Shown: piece after piece, positions 21,445-32,709 of the stretch
Position numbering within the stretch: the stretch's first letter is position 1
How the letters are laid out: every line of letters begins with the position of its first letter
NCBI GenBank assembly: GCA_022376515.1
Contig: WTXI01000088.1
Location: 62,001 to 126,000, forward strand
DNA from: Lactifluus volemus
Taxonomy: Eukaryota; Basidiomycota; Agaricomycetes; Russulales; Russulaceae
Direction of reading: 5' to 3'
Length of the DNA: 64,000 nucleotides
Made by a program: the position numbers and the translations under genes
The notes under the pieces: generated by a model
The model's input: only the letters and a program-made list of their open reading frames with translations
Told to the model about the DNA's origin: nothing
The model's database searches: none

Positions 21445-22024
21445 TGTTACGGTTTGGCACGTGATCTGCTTATGTATCGGACCCACGTGATTGTGGGTAT
21501 CTTTTTCGCTTTCTTCCGAGACAATCTACGATACGGATCTTTGGATCTTTCCTGGTACGATACAGATCTCTGGATCTTTCTGAGGTATCCCCGTAGATCT
21601 CCGTAGTTTCTCCGTTCGATCTACGATATATTATTTAGGAGGCGTGTCACGCTGTGACACGCCTGGGACTCCATGACTCAGCATCACACCCTAGGAGTAT
21701 ATAAACCGGTCCGTTGTAGCTTGTCTCCTTAGACTTCACTTTGTCTGCAATCAGACTAGGTTGAACCCTCTTCCCTTCCTACCCCCCTCAAGTCAGACCT
21801 CCTGACCGTTGTCATCCAAGACTTAGTTTCGTCTTGTGATTACCCTTGACCTCTTCTTTGACGATACAGTAGAGTGCATCCGTCAGCGCGACGCTCTCCT
21901 CTATAGTAAAGCCAAGGGAAGAACTTGTGTGATCCTCGTCGTGCTGAGGCTTAGTGCCACGCTCAGCCCTCCTCAATCACTGTCATAGCACCGTCGTGCG
22001 CCAAGGCCCCTCTGAGCCTTGACA
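21445..22024 (+). repeat. 3' LTR of the chromovirus
   Basis: 580 bp, preceded by the purine tract GAGAAGGGAGG at 21431-21441 that would prime plus-strand DNA. It ends CCTTGACA and is followed by the GACAA duplication. The copy of the transcript-start motif here reads AGACTTCACTTT (one CpG-to-CpA change). Confidence 0.95.
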
Positions 22025-22514
22025 GACAAGTAGCGGCTGAATTGGTTAGGAGTGTAGAGGAGATTGCTCATTTGGTGCGAAGAGAGACTGCTGTGGCCAA
22101 TGGAGAGGTTATTGAGGTTGAGGAGAGTGAGGACGATGATGGTGATGATGAGACCTCGTTGCCATCGCGTGCCGATCTCATCATTCTTTGTCAGCAGCTT
22201 GAGCGCGGTTGCATGCAGTATGGTGATCCCCAATTTTCTCTTGAACTATCCCATAAACTATTTAAATTTCGTGGTATATTACACAAAGAAGAGCTAGCTA
22301 ACTCTACTCAAAGTACTTTAGATAGATACTTCAAGTAATTCATGTTTTAATCACTGTTAGATTTACAGTACGCTCCCTTGTCACACTTTGTAGTGTGTCA
22401 CAGGGCTGGTAACACTGAGTCACATTTTGTGACAGACCCTGTAAATGCATATGTCTCATAATGCATAGGGATTTGGCCGCCCCAACAGTATGCAGTATGA
22501 GCAAGTCTACTGTA

Positions 22515-23595
22515 CTTTTTTCTCATCAGTCATGGACCACTCATTGTAGCTTCACACATCAGTGCTGCCTGGCCCTGATCGATTGACACTCTGTAATCTC
22601 ACTGACTTGTGTCTTTGCATATGTGTCATACTGTAAAGTCAAACTATCATTATCAAGTATTATCTGTGTCACCACTACCTCCACCACTACAGCTCAATGC
22701 TGCATTTATATCAATTACAAAGCTATCAACAGGCCATTAACACCACTGCGGTGGCCACACTACGAGGCACTCCACCACCTCCACCACGACAGCTCACATC
22801 ATGTTTGTACCAACCACGAGGCCATCAAACAGTGGTGGACCCCACAATTGTACAAATGATAGACTGACACAATGCCTTGGGCTCCCCATTGACGCTGACA
22901 GATGATACCGTGATGCTGCAGTTCGTTGCCTAGGCCATGCACAGCACTGCGGATGTGAAGCTGAGCGTCTCGACTTTGAACACCTTGTTCAACTCCTGAT
23001 AATCCGCAACCCAATCGCTTCCTGAAGCTTTCCTTCCAATCAGACCATGCCTGAGTCGACTCAGTGTACACAGAGTACAGCCCTCCAAGTCGGCCAGTGT
23101 GTAGTATCGCGCATGGGTAGACGGGGTGGGAGTTGGTCACAGATTCTGGGTTGACACCTGGGGTGTTTACTTGTGCTGCATCACCCTTATCTCCACCAAA
23201 TCCACAGAGCAGGCCAATGCCACGCTGTGTGGGGGGATTGGTAAAGTTTGCAAGGGTCAACAGACCCAGGGGAAGCCATGCACACCACTGCAGACAAAAT
23301 GAGAACCTTGCTATAAATACAATTAGTAATAATTTCTCCCAAGTGTATTTTATAAGGATGCAGAGGTACCAGATACAATACCCACCCAGCCAAGGGACTT
23401 GATTATTGGGCAACTTTTCAGCCACATACTGAAGCTTACCTCACTGCAATGTTGAATAGCTGGAACGCATCTTAGCTGTCCTCAAAGGACGACAGCTCAG
23501 TGTCCTGACCAGTCTATCTTGCGGAAGACGCTTTGCACTGTGCAGAGATCAGGCAAGAAATATCACCGTCCAATTGTATCAGCACCATAGATGAA
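22515..23595. other. Spacer with one weak minus-strand frame
   Basis: Short TCCACCACC-type repeats occur at 22675-22790. A minus-strand frame of 208 codons (23425-22799) contains SDWKESFRKRLGCGLSGVEQ and an N-terminal hydrophobic segment, but I recognise no family, so I do not call it a gene. Confidence 0.3.
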
Positions 23596-23603
23596 GCGAC
23601 GTC

Positions 23604-24656
23604 ATGAGCATCCCCCCCGCAGACCGCCTCTCATTCACGCACAACCCATGCAAAGGGGAGGAACGGAAACGTCTTCTCAACTCAATCAAAAATGTTCACC
23701 ACGGGCAGGGCAACCAACTCCTGATCTATTGCAGGGGCACAGGACCCAACCCCACGCAAACTCACCCCCTCTGGACAGGCACAGCAGTGGCCTTTAGACA
23801 GGGCAGGGAAGTTGGCACCAAGTCTACTGTCATCAGCCCAAATGCATCGCACAAGGATGCAGCCTTCCAGGTGCTCATTGACGCAACGGAGCTGGCCAGG
23901 GACATGCTAACTATCAACCATACTCTCTCCGTGATCATATACACGGCTGGCCACCATATTATCCCGTGGTGCCTTATCATGGACAGACACGACAACGTGA
24001 AGGCATGCAAAGCAGTGTGCGACACGGCTGCCAACATCCTTTTCACTTTCATAGACACCTCCATCTCGATCAAGTGGGTCCCTGGCTCGACGGGCTTCCC
24101 CCCTCTCAAACGCCTCCTGGAAATTGCCACAGCAACCGCAGCTGCCATACCCCCAGACGAGCAACACCCGCCCCCCACAGTCGCTGCCCTCAATCACGCA
24201 GCCAAACTTCGTGTCCTGACCGAGTGGGAGGAAGTTTGGCTAGCAGACCCACGCCGAAATCCTGCTTACCACGCCCTTCACCACCCCCCATCGGGCCAGC
24301 CCCCCGAGTTCATGTCCGGGATTGGAAACTTCGCCCAGCCAGTCTTTTGCACTGCCATCCGCCTCCTTACTGAACACGCCTTCACAGGGGAATACAATGC
24401 CAGACACTGCTCTAGGGCTCTGGACCCCCATGACTGCCAATGTGGGCAGACCGCCCTGCAGACACCACACCACGTCATCACGCAGTGCCCCCTCTTCAAT
24501 GAGGCTTGCGAACGACTTCTGCGACCTGCCGTGCCCACCCTCTCAACCCCCATCATCTTTGGAACAAAGGCCGGGGGCATAGCCCTTGCCAGGTTCATCG
24601 AGGAAACGCAGGCCTGTGTCAGACCTAGGAGACGCCCTGTGGAGGACCATGGCTGA
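23604..24656 (+). pseudogene. LINE ORF2 C-terminal fragment: RNase H and zinc knuckle
   Basis: A 350-codon open fragment. The RNase H-like region covers roughly residues 60-170 (AFRQGREVGTKST, SHKDAAFQVLIDA, SVIIYTAGHHIIPW, SISIKWVPGSTG). It ends with FCTAIRLLTEHAFTGEYN and a C-x-C...H...C element (CQCGQTALQTPHHVITQC) typical of the C-terminus of Agaricomycete LINEs. It begins at the truncation point and has no native start. The frame itself is intact, suggesting a young insertion. Confidence 0.82.
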
Positions 24657-24849
24657 ACGCCTCGGGCGATCGCCCACGTACATTACACGCAACCACCCCC
24701 ATCACCCCAACACTTCTCCATACATACACCACCATACCAGCCACCCAGGTCATATTAGGTTATTTAGTTAGTGAGCACGACTGAGCGCGTCTTTGTTCTT
24801 TGTAAACATGCTGCGCTATACAAGTGCTGATTAAATAAAAAAAAAAAAA
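23608..24849 (+). mobile_element. 5'-truncated LINE (Tad-like), poly-A tail, degraded 12-bp TSD
   Basis: The unit ends in a poly-A run (24836-24849). Flanks are GCGACGTCATGA (23596-23607) and GTGACATCATGA (24850-24861), a 12-bp duplication differing only at two CpG sites. The only frame is the C-terminal RNase H part of ORF2. It shares the FCTAIRLLTEHAFTGEYN block with the longer LINE at 40227-45754, so the two are one family. Confidence 0.85.
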
Positions 24850-25164
24850 GTGACATCATGACCGAGTTGCACCCTATCGTGTGGGAGCGTAGACAAAAGA
24901 GCAACAGACTGTACTAGTGATCACAACTTCGTTATAGCAAACTGTAAGCTGATTATCTGTTGGGCTAAGGCAGGTGTAGTGCCACCCGCAAGCAAGGTGA
25001 AGGCCAGCAGCATTGGCATTTTCTAGTCCTTAGTCTGCCTAAAATGGGTCATTGCTTAGTCACTGTTAGTCAGCAGAATCCACTCTGCTTTACAAGCCCA
25101 AAAAGGAAGGAAAGCTGACTAATGGCTCAAAAGGTCATAAAGGGAAGGAGATGTGAATAAGCAC

Positions 25165-25290
25165 AATAACTCACACTTATTGCTCAAGAAAACCACAATT
25201 TCGACTTTTTCTTCTTTTTTCCTGCTGGATAACTCACACTTATGGCAAAAAACACCACAATTTTGACTTATTCTCACTTTTTCTTTAAAG
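25165..25290 (+). repeat. Diverged tandem duplication (~63 bp unit)
   Basis: ATAACTCACACTTATTGC and ATAACTCACACTTATGGC start two adjacent copies that both continue with AACACCACAATTTYGACTT-like sequence. No gene is seen from 24862 to 25600. Confidence 0.5.
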
Positions 25291-25610
25291 GAGGGCCCTT
25301 GCTAAGTAACATGCACACCTACTGGCTGTAAAAATTGAACACCTTTTTGACAATGCCTTTTTCACCTGCAAAAGAAAGATTATTTCACATGTAAATTAAT
25401 CTGTACACTAACATCTGAATCTGATTTATATAGCAATGTACATTTGCTACTTTACATAAAACAAGGACATGCTTAGCTATGTGAACATACATATTTACAG
25501 TGAATGTATATGGTAGAAGGTGAGGGATAGGTAGCCTGGGATGCTGGGTAAGTGTATATATGTGTGGTAAGAGCAATGGTGAAAGGCAGGTAGAGGGGCT
25601 ATCAGCTTTG

Positions 25611-26157
25611 TGCTCCCACTTTGTGCTCCTGCTCTGCGCTCCTGCTCTGCGCTCCTGCTCTGCGCTCCCGCTCTGCGCTCCCGCTCTGCGCTCCCGCTCT
25701 GCGCTCCCGCTCTGCGCTCCCGCTCTGCGCTCCCGCTCTGCGCTCCCGCTCTGCGCTCCCGCTCTGCGCTCCCGCTCTGCGCTCCCGCTCTGCGCTCCCG
25801 CTCTGCGCTCCCGCTCTGCGCTCCCGCTCTGCGCTCCCGCTCTGCGCTCCCGCTCTGCGCTCCCGCTCTGCGCTCCCGCTCTGCGCTCCCGCTCTGCGCT
25901 CCCGCTCTGCGCTCCCGCTCTGCGCTCCCGCTCTGCGCTCCCGCTCTGCGCTCCCGCTCTGCGCTCCCGCTCTGCGCTCCCGCTCTGCGCTCCCGCTCTG
26001 CGCTCCCGCTCTGCGCTCCCGCTCTGCGCTCCCGCTCTGCGCTCCCGCTCTGCGCTCCCGCTCTGCGCTCCCGCTCTGCGCTCCCGCTCTGCGCTCCCGC
26101 TCTGCGCTCCCGCTCTGCGCTCCCGCTCTGCGCTCCCGCTCTGCGCTCCTGCTCTGC
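25611..26157. repeat. Minisatellite, 13-bp unit CTCTGCGCTCCCG, ~42 copies
   Basis: Nearly perfect head-to-tail copies of a 13-bp unit; variants (CTCCTG, TTGTGCTCC) cluster at the two edges. Because 13 is not a multiple of 3, every frame cycles through the same 13-residue repeat (AERERRAGAQSGS on the minus strand), giving long open frames on both strands. I regard these frames as a by-product. Confidence 0.95.
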
Positions 26158-26196
26158 ATTTTCCACTGATTCAGGGTCTTTCCTTTTCAACTTTCT

Positions 26197-26785
26197 TGAA
26201 ATCGGTTATGGGTTGAAGGGACGATTATATGCAAGGGGAAAGCGGGGCAAATGCAGGTGCGTTTACATGAGAGAACGGTGGGTCAACTCATTACATTTTA
26301 CTAGAGCACTTTGGCTCATATTTAATACAAGTATACTATTTGATTTTCATGTTATTTCAAAGAAAAGGAAGTGAAGAAAAAATATCACAAGCTTGGAAAG
26401 AACAAAATGTGAAAAGTACTCAAGAAATCAAGTGGAGACTATTACATCATAATAAAACAGGGTAATGCTCTGTTGAGGGCAATGCACACAGCTGCGCTTG
26501 TTTTGAAGGTAAAATAATGACAAAGTAGGGAGAATAGGAACCACCAGATGAGGCGATGACGAACGCCTGTGCTTGTTTTATATTATACAAAAGAACCTCG
26601 AAAAGTTTAAGAAGACATTAGTGGTTTGCATAAATATCAAACTGAGACGTGCTCCAATTGACTTTTCACACAATTGATGCGCTGTTCTCATGGCTTGTGT
26701 TGCCACGTTCGTGTCACGGTTGATTGATGGGGTCAGTGGTGCAGTCATAATCGAGATTGCAACAGCCATAATCGATATTACAACA
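26197..26785 (-). repeat. 3' LTR of copia element 1
   Basis: 589 bp. On the minus strand it begins TGTTGTAATATCG right after the purine tract GCTTGAGAGGGAC (26786-26798). Same length as its partner at 46339-46927. Confidence 0.9.
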
Positions 26786-27670
26786 GTCCCTCTCAAGCAC
26801 AACAGGAGCGTGATGGAGACTGAGACCTAGACAGTGTATCTTCACCTTCCAGTATGGTAGGGCATTGGTAAAGATGTCTGCTGTCATGTCTTCAGTAGGG
26901 CAGTAAGTTATTTTAATACTACCCATGGATATCACTTGTTGAATAAAGTGATATCTGATGTCGATGTGTTTGATGTGTGCATGGTAGTTGTTGTTGGTGA
27001 TGAGTTTGATTGTAGCTTGATTGTCGCAGTAGAGGGTGGTCGGTGCAAGTACTGGAGGGATGATTTCACTGATAAGATGTCGAAGCCAAATGGCTTCTTT
27101 TGCAGTGTGCGTTGTGGCAACATATTTAGCTTTAGCTATCAAGAGTGTGACAAGCTCTTGCTTGCAAGATTGCCAAGATATGGCACCACCGTTGATCATG
27201 AATGTGTAGCCAGAGATTGCGTGTCAATGGGGTTGTGACACTCTATCTGCATCTGTGAAACCAGCTAAATTATGATACTCAGTACCATAAGTGAGTTGTG
27301 AGCTTTTTGTGCCGATGAGATAGCAAAAAATTCGCTTCACAGCCTGCCAATGGAGTTGGCTGGGGTTCTCCAAAAATTGTGACAGCATCGATATCGCAAA
27401 AGCAATATTGGGTTGAGTGGCTACAGCAGCATACATCAAGCTGCCAATCACCTCCCAATAGGGGACGCTGCTCATCATTGTTGCATCAGTGAGATTGTCT
27501 TGCTTTGAGTAAGTTACATTCACAACCATTGGCGTTTGCTGTGGCTTCGTGTTGCTCAAATTGAAGCGTGTGATTATCATATTGAGGTAGGCTTCTTGAA
27601 AAAGTGAGATGGTGTGCACAAAATGATCTCGGGTGATCTTGATACTGAGAAGCCAATGGATAGGCCCCAA
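26714..27670 (-). pseudogene. Copia 1 RT C-terminus and RNase H, one TGA
   Basis: 27670-27227 carries the end of reverse transcriptase (GPIHWLLSIKI, QPNIAFAISMLSQF, LTYGTEYHNLAGFTDADR). After TGA 27224-27226 the same frame resumes as RNase H (FMINGGAISWQS, TLYCDNQATIKLI, HIKHIDIRYHFIQQ, TEDMTADIFTNALP). In relatives the stop position is arginine (D...R.S.SGY). It ends in LTR sequence. Confidence 0.88.
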
Positions 27671-27871
27671 ATCAGTAAGCGAGTACTAAGCATTGATTTT
27701 CTTCTTGTAGTCGACAATGAGCTCTGATGAACTGCCTGTCAAAACACAGTCATTGACGTGCATGGCGAGTATGAGAATATCACACTGCATGCGTAGATAA
27801 AAAATGCCCAGATTGGCTTTGCTGATGCAAAAACCGATTTTAGTAAGGGCACTTGATAACATGTCATACCA

Positions 27872-28510
27872 TCATTGTCTGGCTAGTTTCAAGCTGTAAA
27901 GGGATTTCTTGAGGTGTTTGACATGTTCATCTTCATGTTCATAACTGGGCAGTGCTTGCATGTAGATATCTTTGTCGTCTCTAAGTTCCCCATTGAGATA
28001 TGTGCCAATGAAGTCAAAAGTTTCAATATCCCAATTATAGTGCACTGCAAACACTAGAATTGTTCGAATACTGGTGAGTTTCACTACAGGTGAATAGGTA
28101 TTGAAGTAATCAATCCTATAAACTTGTATAAAGCCCCATGCAATGAGGTGCACCTTGTACTTCTCAATTATGCCGTTGGCTTTCCTTTTGATGTGAAAAA
28201 CCCACTTGGAGCTGACAATACTCTTATTTTGGGGATGCAGAACTATTTCCCAAGTTCTGGCCTGCTCGAGAGTTGCAATTTCATGATCCATGGCCTCCTT
28301 CCAAAGGGGCCAATCAGGATGTGCTTGCACTTCGTGTAGCGTCTTCAGGTCACCCTCAGTTTCAAAAATGGCAGTGGTAGCGGTGAATTCGAGTACAGAG
28401 AAGATGAACTCAGTAGCTATGGCACTAGAGTCTTCATCTCCTGCTGTATCAAAAGACTGATTAGCAGAGGAAGTGTGCCTTTCATAAGCTTCTTGAAAAT
28501 TTAGATGCAT
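27872..28510 (-). pseudogene. Copia 1 reverse transcriptase core, broken
   Basis: It contains HPDWPLWKEAMDHEIATLEQ, WVFHIKRKANG, YFNTYSPVVKLTSIRTIL and DKDIYMQALPSYE, all standard Ty1/copia RT landmarks. A TGA at 27872-27874 sits in ARQ-stop-WYDML, where copia elements have GRQRWY. Beyond it the catalytic YVDD box reads HVND, so the catalytic aspartate motif is lost. Confidence 0.88.
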
Positions 28511-28567
28511 CTACCTAAGTGCTAAAGGAGGGATGCTCCCCTTAGCAGTTCCTTCCCTAGCTATCAG

Positions 28568-28936
28568 TCACTTGATATAGTCCAAGGGTTTGACCACACG
28601 ATTCGATTTGCATGTTAGTAACTTGGGTGGCTCAGATGGTAATGCTGATATCTTGGTTTTGCCCTTGCGAGGCATGGGTGGTGGTGTGACTGATGGCGCC
28701 AAAGTGGTAGTTGAGAGCAGTGTGAGTGGTGATGGCAGAATGGACAGTTGTGGTACATCTTCAGCTTCAGGCATTGATGGTGATGGCAGGGCGGTGACGG
28801 GCTGAGGCGTCATCAGTCCTAATGGCAGGGGAGCTTGAGGCATTGGTACAAGCAGTGCAGGCGGTACAGGTGGCGATGCTATTACTTGCTGGGGCGGTAC
28901 ACTCGCAGCTTGTCCAGGCTGCAGCTGTGAGGGCAT
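28568..28936 (-). pseudogene. Copia 1 integrase-RT linker, Pro-rich
   Basis: A 122-codon frame rich in Pro, Ala, Val and Leu ends EPPKLLTCKSNRVVKPLDYIK, the typical lead-in to RT. It stops at TGA 28568-28570. It is the in-phase continuation of the integrase frame across the hAT insertion. Confidence 0.75.
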
Positions 28937-29036
28937 GTAGACAGTTGCAGTGTCGCTGATGAGCTTGACATCACATTCAATTGATATTTTGCTTTGTTCC
29001 AGCCAATAAATTCTGTGGGTGTGAGATAGTGTTGTG

Positions 29037-30537
29037 GCAGCTCCAGCTAAAATGTGGCTATAGCTGGAGCCATAGCCAGCTAAAATGCTAGCCGAGCTGA
29101 GCCATTGTCACATAGCCGCCCCCTTTAGCCGACTTGGGATAAGCCAGCTTTTTGCTAGCTAGACCAGCTAGAGCCAGCTAGCTAACGCAAACCCCTGCCA
29201 CATCACCCAACCTTCCCCTTGTCTGTGTTGGACTCTCCCTACTGCTCCCCTCTTCTCTCGACACAGTCATGCACCCCCCCTCCCTTCATTGTAACTGCAT
29301 CAAGTCTTTTCCATCTCTGTACCACCTCCATCTTGGATAGCATCGACAAGCTGTCCTGCTGTCTTGGGTAGAGCCCCTGTTGCACCCCCTTCCTGTTTAG
29401 TTTTGTGGTGTGTCCAACCATTGTGACAGCACCAATCCCACTCAACCATCCATGGAACCTGCCTGCCCCTGCACCACCAACAATGCCATGCACAATAAGG
29501 CAGCAAATGCTTGCATCAGAACTTAGCAAGAGTCTCCGCTCGGAACCCCAGAAATGTGACCCTCACCTATCCCAAGAAGATGGCCATATCTTTCTTATTT
29601 AGGAGCTTGGAATTTAAGTTGTCTGGATGATTGACAATGGTACACCCCTCCTCCCTGTGATTCTCTACATTTTTCCCCCCCCCTAACAAATAACTAATTC
29701 CAGGTTCTGATTTTATTCCCTTTCATCCCCAGAACTGACCCCTCATTTTGATGGCGTCGTCCATGGCCATGGGTGAATGGGATGCACTTGGTGCTACTCA
29801 GTGTGTGGCCCCACACTGTGTGCTGCTGCCTTCCTAACTTGTTTTGACGCTGTCTCCCCTGAGTCCCCTTGTTTTGATGCTGTTATCTATGGCCACAGGC
29901 AAATGGGGTCACAGTGCACTTGGCACTGCTCAGTGCATAGCCCTGCATTGTGTGCCACCGTCTCTTGTTGCCCTTTCTGAGCCCATTCGTCACCCTGTTT
30001 AGCCCCTCTATTCACCCCCCTTCATGCATGCCAACAAGACAATGACATGTGCGCACATGTCAGATGCTCAACAGATATGGCATGAGATGCCCCTCAATGC
30101 CCGTCCTGACGTCTGCACAGCAGCGGCGATGACCCATTCAGTCTCAATGGCCCACGCCAGGCAAAACCAGGTTAGAGCAGAGCCAGGCAGATGCAGAGAC
30201 AGACTTTGAAACAGACACTTGCCAAACTCTATTAAAACCCACATATCACAATTGTAGTTCTTAGTTTGAGTAGTTGTAGTACATTGTGACATAGGGGTGT
30301 AGAGCACAGAGTGAGATGGGTCAGCTTGTGCCATGCAGTCATGCAGGCAGTGTTGTCAAGCCAGCTTGGCAGCTGAGCTGCATCTTAGCCAGAGAATAGC
30401 TGGCTATTTGATTGGCTCTGCTTAGCTTGGCTTCATGACATGTGTCCATCAGCATGGCTTGGCTAATAAGGAAATGGTGCAGCTAAAATTGGCTTGGCTA
30501 CTGGCTTGGCGTGGCTATGTGGGCCACCACAACACTA
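29037..30537. mobile_element. hAT-type non-autonomous element A, TSD GTGTGAG(A/G)
   Basis: It begins TAGTGTTGTGGCAGC and ends with the complement (CCACAACACTA). The 8-bp flanks are GTGTGAGA (29029-29036) and GTGTGAGG (30538-30545), one transition apart. Both ends are full of AGC(C/T)(G/A)GCT-like subterminal motifs. No transposase was found. Copy A has many TG/CA where copy B (38537-39740) has CG, so it is older. Confidence 0.85.
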
Positions 30538-30569
30538 GTGTGAGGAGACTCCTTATCATATCCTACCCA

Positions 30570-31373
30570 TCATGCTTTGACTCCACATGCTTGCAACTTG
30601 GACCCCTTAGAGATATGGACCCATACAGGTTGTCCCCATTTGGGTATGCCCACTATGTTCAGTTTTATGCCTGTGAGGCGCTCCAATGGGGTGATGTCTT
30701 CAAGCATGCAGGTCAAGCTCCTGTTTCTAAGCCAGACAGCATGCTGAACAGCTTCTCCCCAAAGATATTCAGGGAGACCTGACTGGTGGAGCATAGCACA
30801 TACCCTTTCCATGAGTCTCTTGTTCAATGCATCTGCTACTCCATTATGTTGTGGAGTATTGTGTGTTATAAGTCGTCGTTCAGTCCCTTGTTCTTGCAGG
30901 AACTTGGTGAATTTGTTTCCAGTGAATTCGCCACTACGGTCAGATTGTAGTCATTTAATTGTGATGCTGTGCTGTGTCTGCACCCAGTTCACATAGGCCT
31001 TGTAAGCTGCAAGTGTATTGCTCTTCTTCTTGAGTGTCTTGATAATAGTGAATTGTGAGAAGTCGTCCATGAAAGTGATGTAGTATGGGCATTGTGAGAG
31101 AGTGGTTGTTCTAGAGGGCCCCCAGAGATCAGAGTGTATCTCCTTACCGAAAGCGCTAGCTTGTCCCCCTGTCCGTTTGCTCTTGATTGGCTTGTGAGTT
31201 ATCTTGGCATGCTCATACAACTCACAATAGAAGGGGGAAGAATCTTCAATTAATTCCACACCCTCAACAGCGTGATGACGGATGAGCGAACAGGTGGAGT
31301 CCGCTGACATGTGCCCCAATTGCCTATGGAGCATGGGAAGAGTTACTCTTTCAAGCACCTTGGCCACATTCAA
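30570..31373 (-). pseudogene. Copia 1 integrase, broken by two TGA codons
   Basis: The zinc finger part is HRQLGHMSADSTCSLIRHHAV...CELYEHAKITH. The core has SDLWGPSRTTTL, TFMDDFSQFTII and LQSDRSGEF, then MLHQSGLPEYLWGEAV. Stops are TGA at 30951-30953 (IK-stop-LQSDRSGEF) and TGA at 30570-30572 (VKA-stop-WVGYD). Both are arginine positions in relatives. Integrase continues past 30538 into 29036 once the hAT element is subtracted (SPHTHRIYWLEQSK). Confidence 0.88.
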
Positions 31374-31519
31374 CTCGTTGTGCTGGACTCAATACAGCCA
31401 ATTCACGTTCTTCAGTATGCACCTGATAATGTCTCCTTTCTGATTTTTGATTTCACAAAAATCACCTGCAAAAGATACAGTATTTCCAGCTTCTGCAATT
31501 TGACTTACTAACACAATGG

Positions 31520-32709
31520 TTACCCCAATATCAGGTGCATGGAGGGTGTCTCTAAGCAGCACAGACAAGTTGTCATGCTATTCAGCACATCTACTTGTAA
31601 GTCCCCCACTCCTATGGCATAGAACAGATGTTTATCAGCGGTTTTTATAGCACGCAGTTCAATGGAACAATAGGAGATAAACTTGTCTCTGAAGGGAGAC
31701 ATGTGTCTTGAAGCTCCGGAGTCATAGAGCTCAGTTTTGATTGGGGTGCATGAATTGATGAGCATGGCTATCGGCTCATCTTCATCTTCTTCAAACACAG
31801 TCCAGACATATTCAATTTCGTCTTCTAGATTGGCAGCTTCATTTTCGTCCCCCAGGTCAATGACTATCAAGTCATCGTCATCACCCACTGTCACCCAAGC
31901 TTCAAAGTCTTGCAATTGTTCTTCAGCTGTCATGGCACTAGCATTTGAGCCACGATTCCTGGGCCCTTGGCCCTCCTTTCCTCTACCTTTGGCCCAACAA
32001 TCAGCCTTGATATGGCCACGCTTCTTGCAATTGAAGCATTCGATATCACGCTTCTTGTTCTTTGGTTTCTGGGCTGATACTGTGAAGGATTCATCAATGG
32101 GGTTATTGCCCCTCTTTATGATTCGCCTGTTGTGCTCACCTTGAGCCAGTCTCATTACTGTCACCATGGTAATGTCATTGCCACTGATGTCTGCGGCAGT
32201 AGCAATGGCATTTATCACAGCCTCATACAAATTGGGAAGCAATCCCAATAGAATAGAGGCATACTCCTTATCTGTGGTCAACTTTCCCATCAAGGCAAGT
32301 TGCTGGCATAAGTCAGCTAGCTGATCAAAATGTGAGGAGCAAATATTTTCGTCTTCCTCACAATGGATACTATGGATCTTCCTTCCCAGTTCCATGAGGA
32401 GCACTTTTGTATGGGCTTCAAAAAGCTTTTGCAGCTCACTCCAGACATCTTTGGCATTTGTCTGCATCTTGATTTGATTGAAGGTGGTGTCGGGTACTGA
32501 CGCAGCAATGAGTTGCTTCACTGTAGCTTCGTTGAGTTGTCATTGTGTAGCGGGATCAAGGCCACTGATAACTCTGGTGGTTTGATATGTGGGGGTGATA
32601 GAGTCATGGAGCAGATGGTCTTGCCATCCACATAAGTCGATCACCCAAGTCATGTGATTGCGATATGTGACCCAATTTGATCCATCACCTGCCAACTTGG
32701 TGATGCTCA
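31520..32709 (-). pseudogene. Copia 1 gag and protease, broken; start codon 13.5 kb away
   Basis: The gag frame (TKLAGDGSNWVTYRNHMTW...) is UBN2-like. It has a TGA at 32540-32542, a CCHC knuckle CFNCKKRGHIKADC and a retropepsin motif LYDSGASRHM. At 31520 the frame shifts by one base; IAEAGNTVSFAGDFCEI continues in another phase. The first seven codons including the ATG lie at 46270-46258, beyond the solo LTR and everything nested in it; the join reads GNDTKL then SITKLAG. Confidence 0.85.

Larger units (their letters stand above)
12821..22024 (+). mobile_element. Ty3/gypsy chromovirus, full length, TSD GACAA
   Basis: Both LTRs are 580 bp (12821-13400, 21445-22024), beginning TGTTACGG and ending CTTGACA. 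GACAA at 12816-12820 and 22025-22029 is the target duplication. Order: LTR, self-priming site, leader, gag, protease, reverse transcriptase/RNase H, integrase with chromodomain, an extra 3' ORF, polypurine tract, LTR. LTRs differ at 6 of 580 positions. In-frame TGA codons in pol (16995-16997) and the 3' ORF (20496-20498) suggest it is recently dead. Confidence 0.95.
10969..22338 (+). pseudogene. pogo-like transposase (CENP-B HTH + DDE_1), interrupted by a Ty3 element
   Basis: Catalyses cut-and-paste transposition. I read exons 10969-11648, 11699-11929, 11979-12332, and 12388-12820 continuing at 22030-22338. Introns are 50, 49 and 55 nt (GTGAGT..ATAG, GTAAGT..AAAG, GTACGA..TCAG with CTAAC branch). 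Summed exons give 669 codons including the stop, with phase preserved at every junction. The N-terminal half carries a CENP-B-type helix-turn-helix (FNQSTLSQKLRERPKLEARI, then ERLTGEGWLTSFCKAYKI). Catalytic acids lie in NFDETALF, WVDNFSAHY and QPCDAGIIR. The C-terminus ends STQSTLDRYFK, typical of Tigger/pogo proteins. An in-frame TGA at 11098-11100 (CGA-to-TGA type) and the 9.2-kb insertion inactivate it. Confidence 0.88.
10633..22512 (+). mobile_element. pogo/Fot1-type DNA transposon with TA target duplication, carrying a nested Ty3 element
   Basis: Terminal inverted repeats are CAGTAGACTTGCTCATA at 10633 and its complement ending at 22512, each flanked by TA (10631-10632, 22513-22514). Subterminal zones on both sides carry repeated ATGCATAAT-type motifs. 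Removing the Ty3 insertion leaves a roughly 2.7-kb element with a spliced DDE transposase. TIR sequence, TA duplication and DDE_1 protein all fit the Tc1/mariner superfamily, pogo branch. Confidence 0.92.

Noticed and set aside
23133..23425. Minus-strand 208-codon frame 22799-23425 as a real gene
   Set aside because: No recognisable domain, no promoter or intron support, and it lies between two transposons.
25602..26190. Long ORFs on both strands in the minisatellite (AERERRAGAQSGS and LCAPALRSRSA repeats)
   Set aside because: A 13-bp repeat without stop triplets opens all phases automatically; no start context, introns or domain support a gene.
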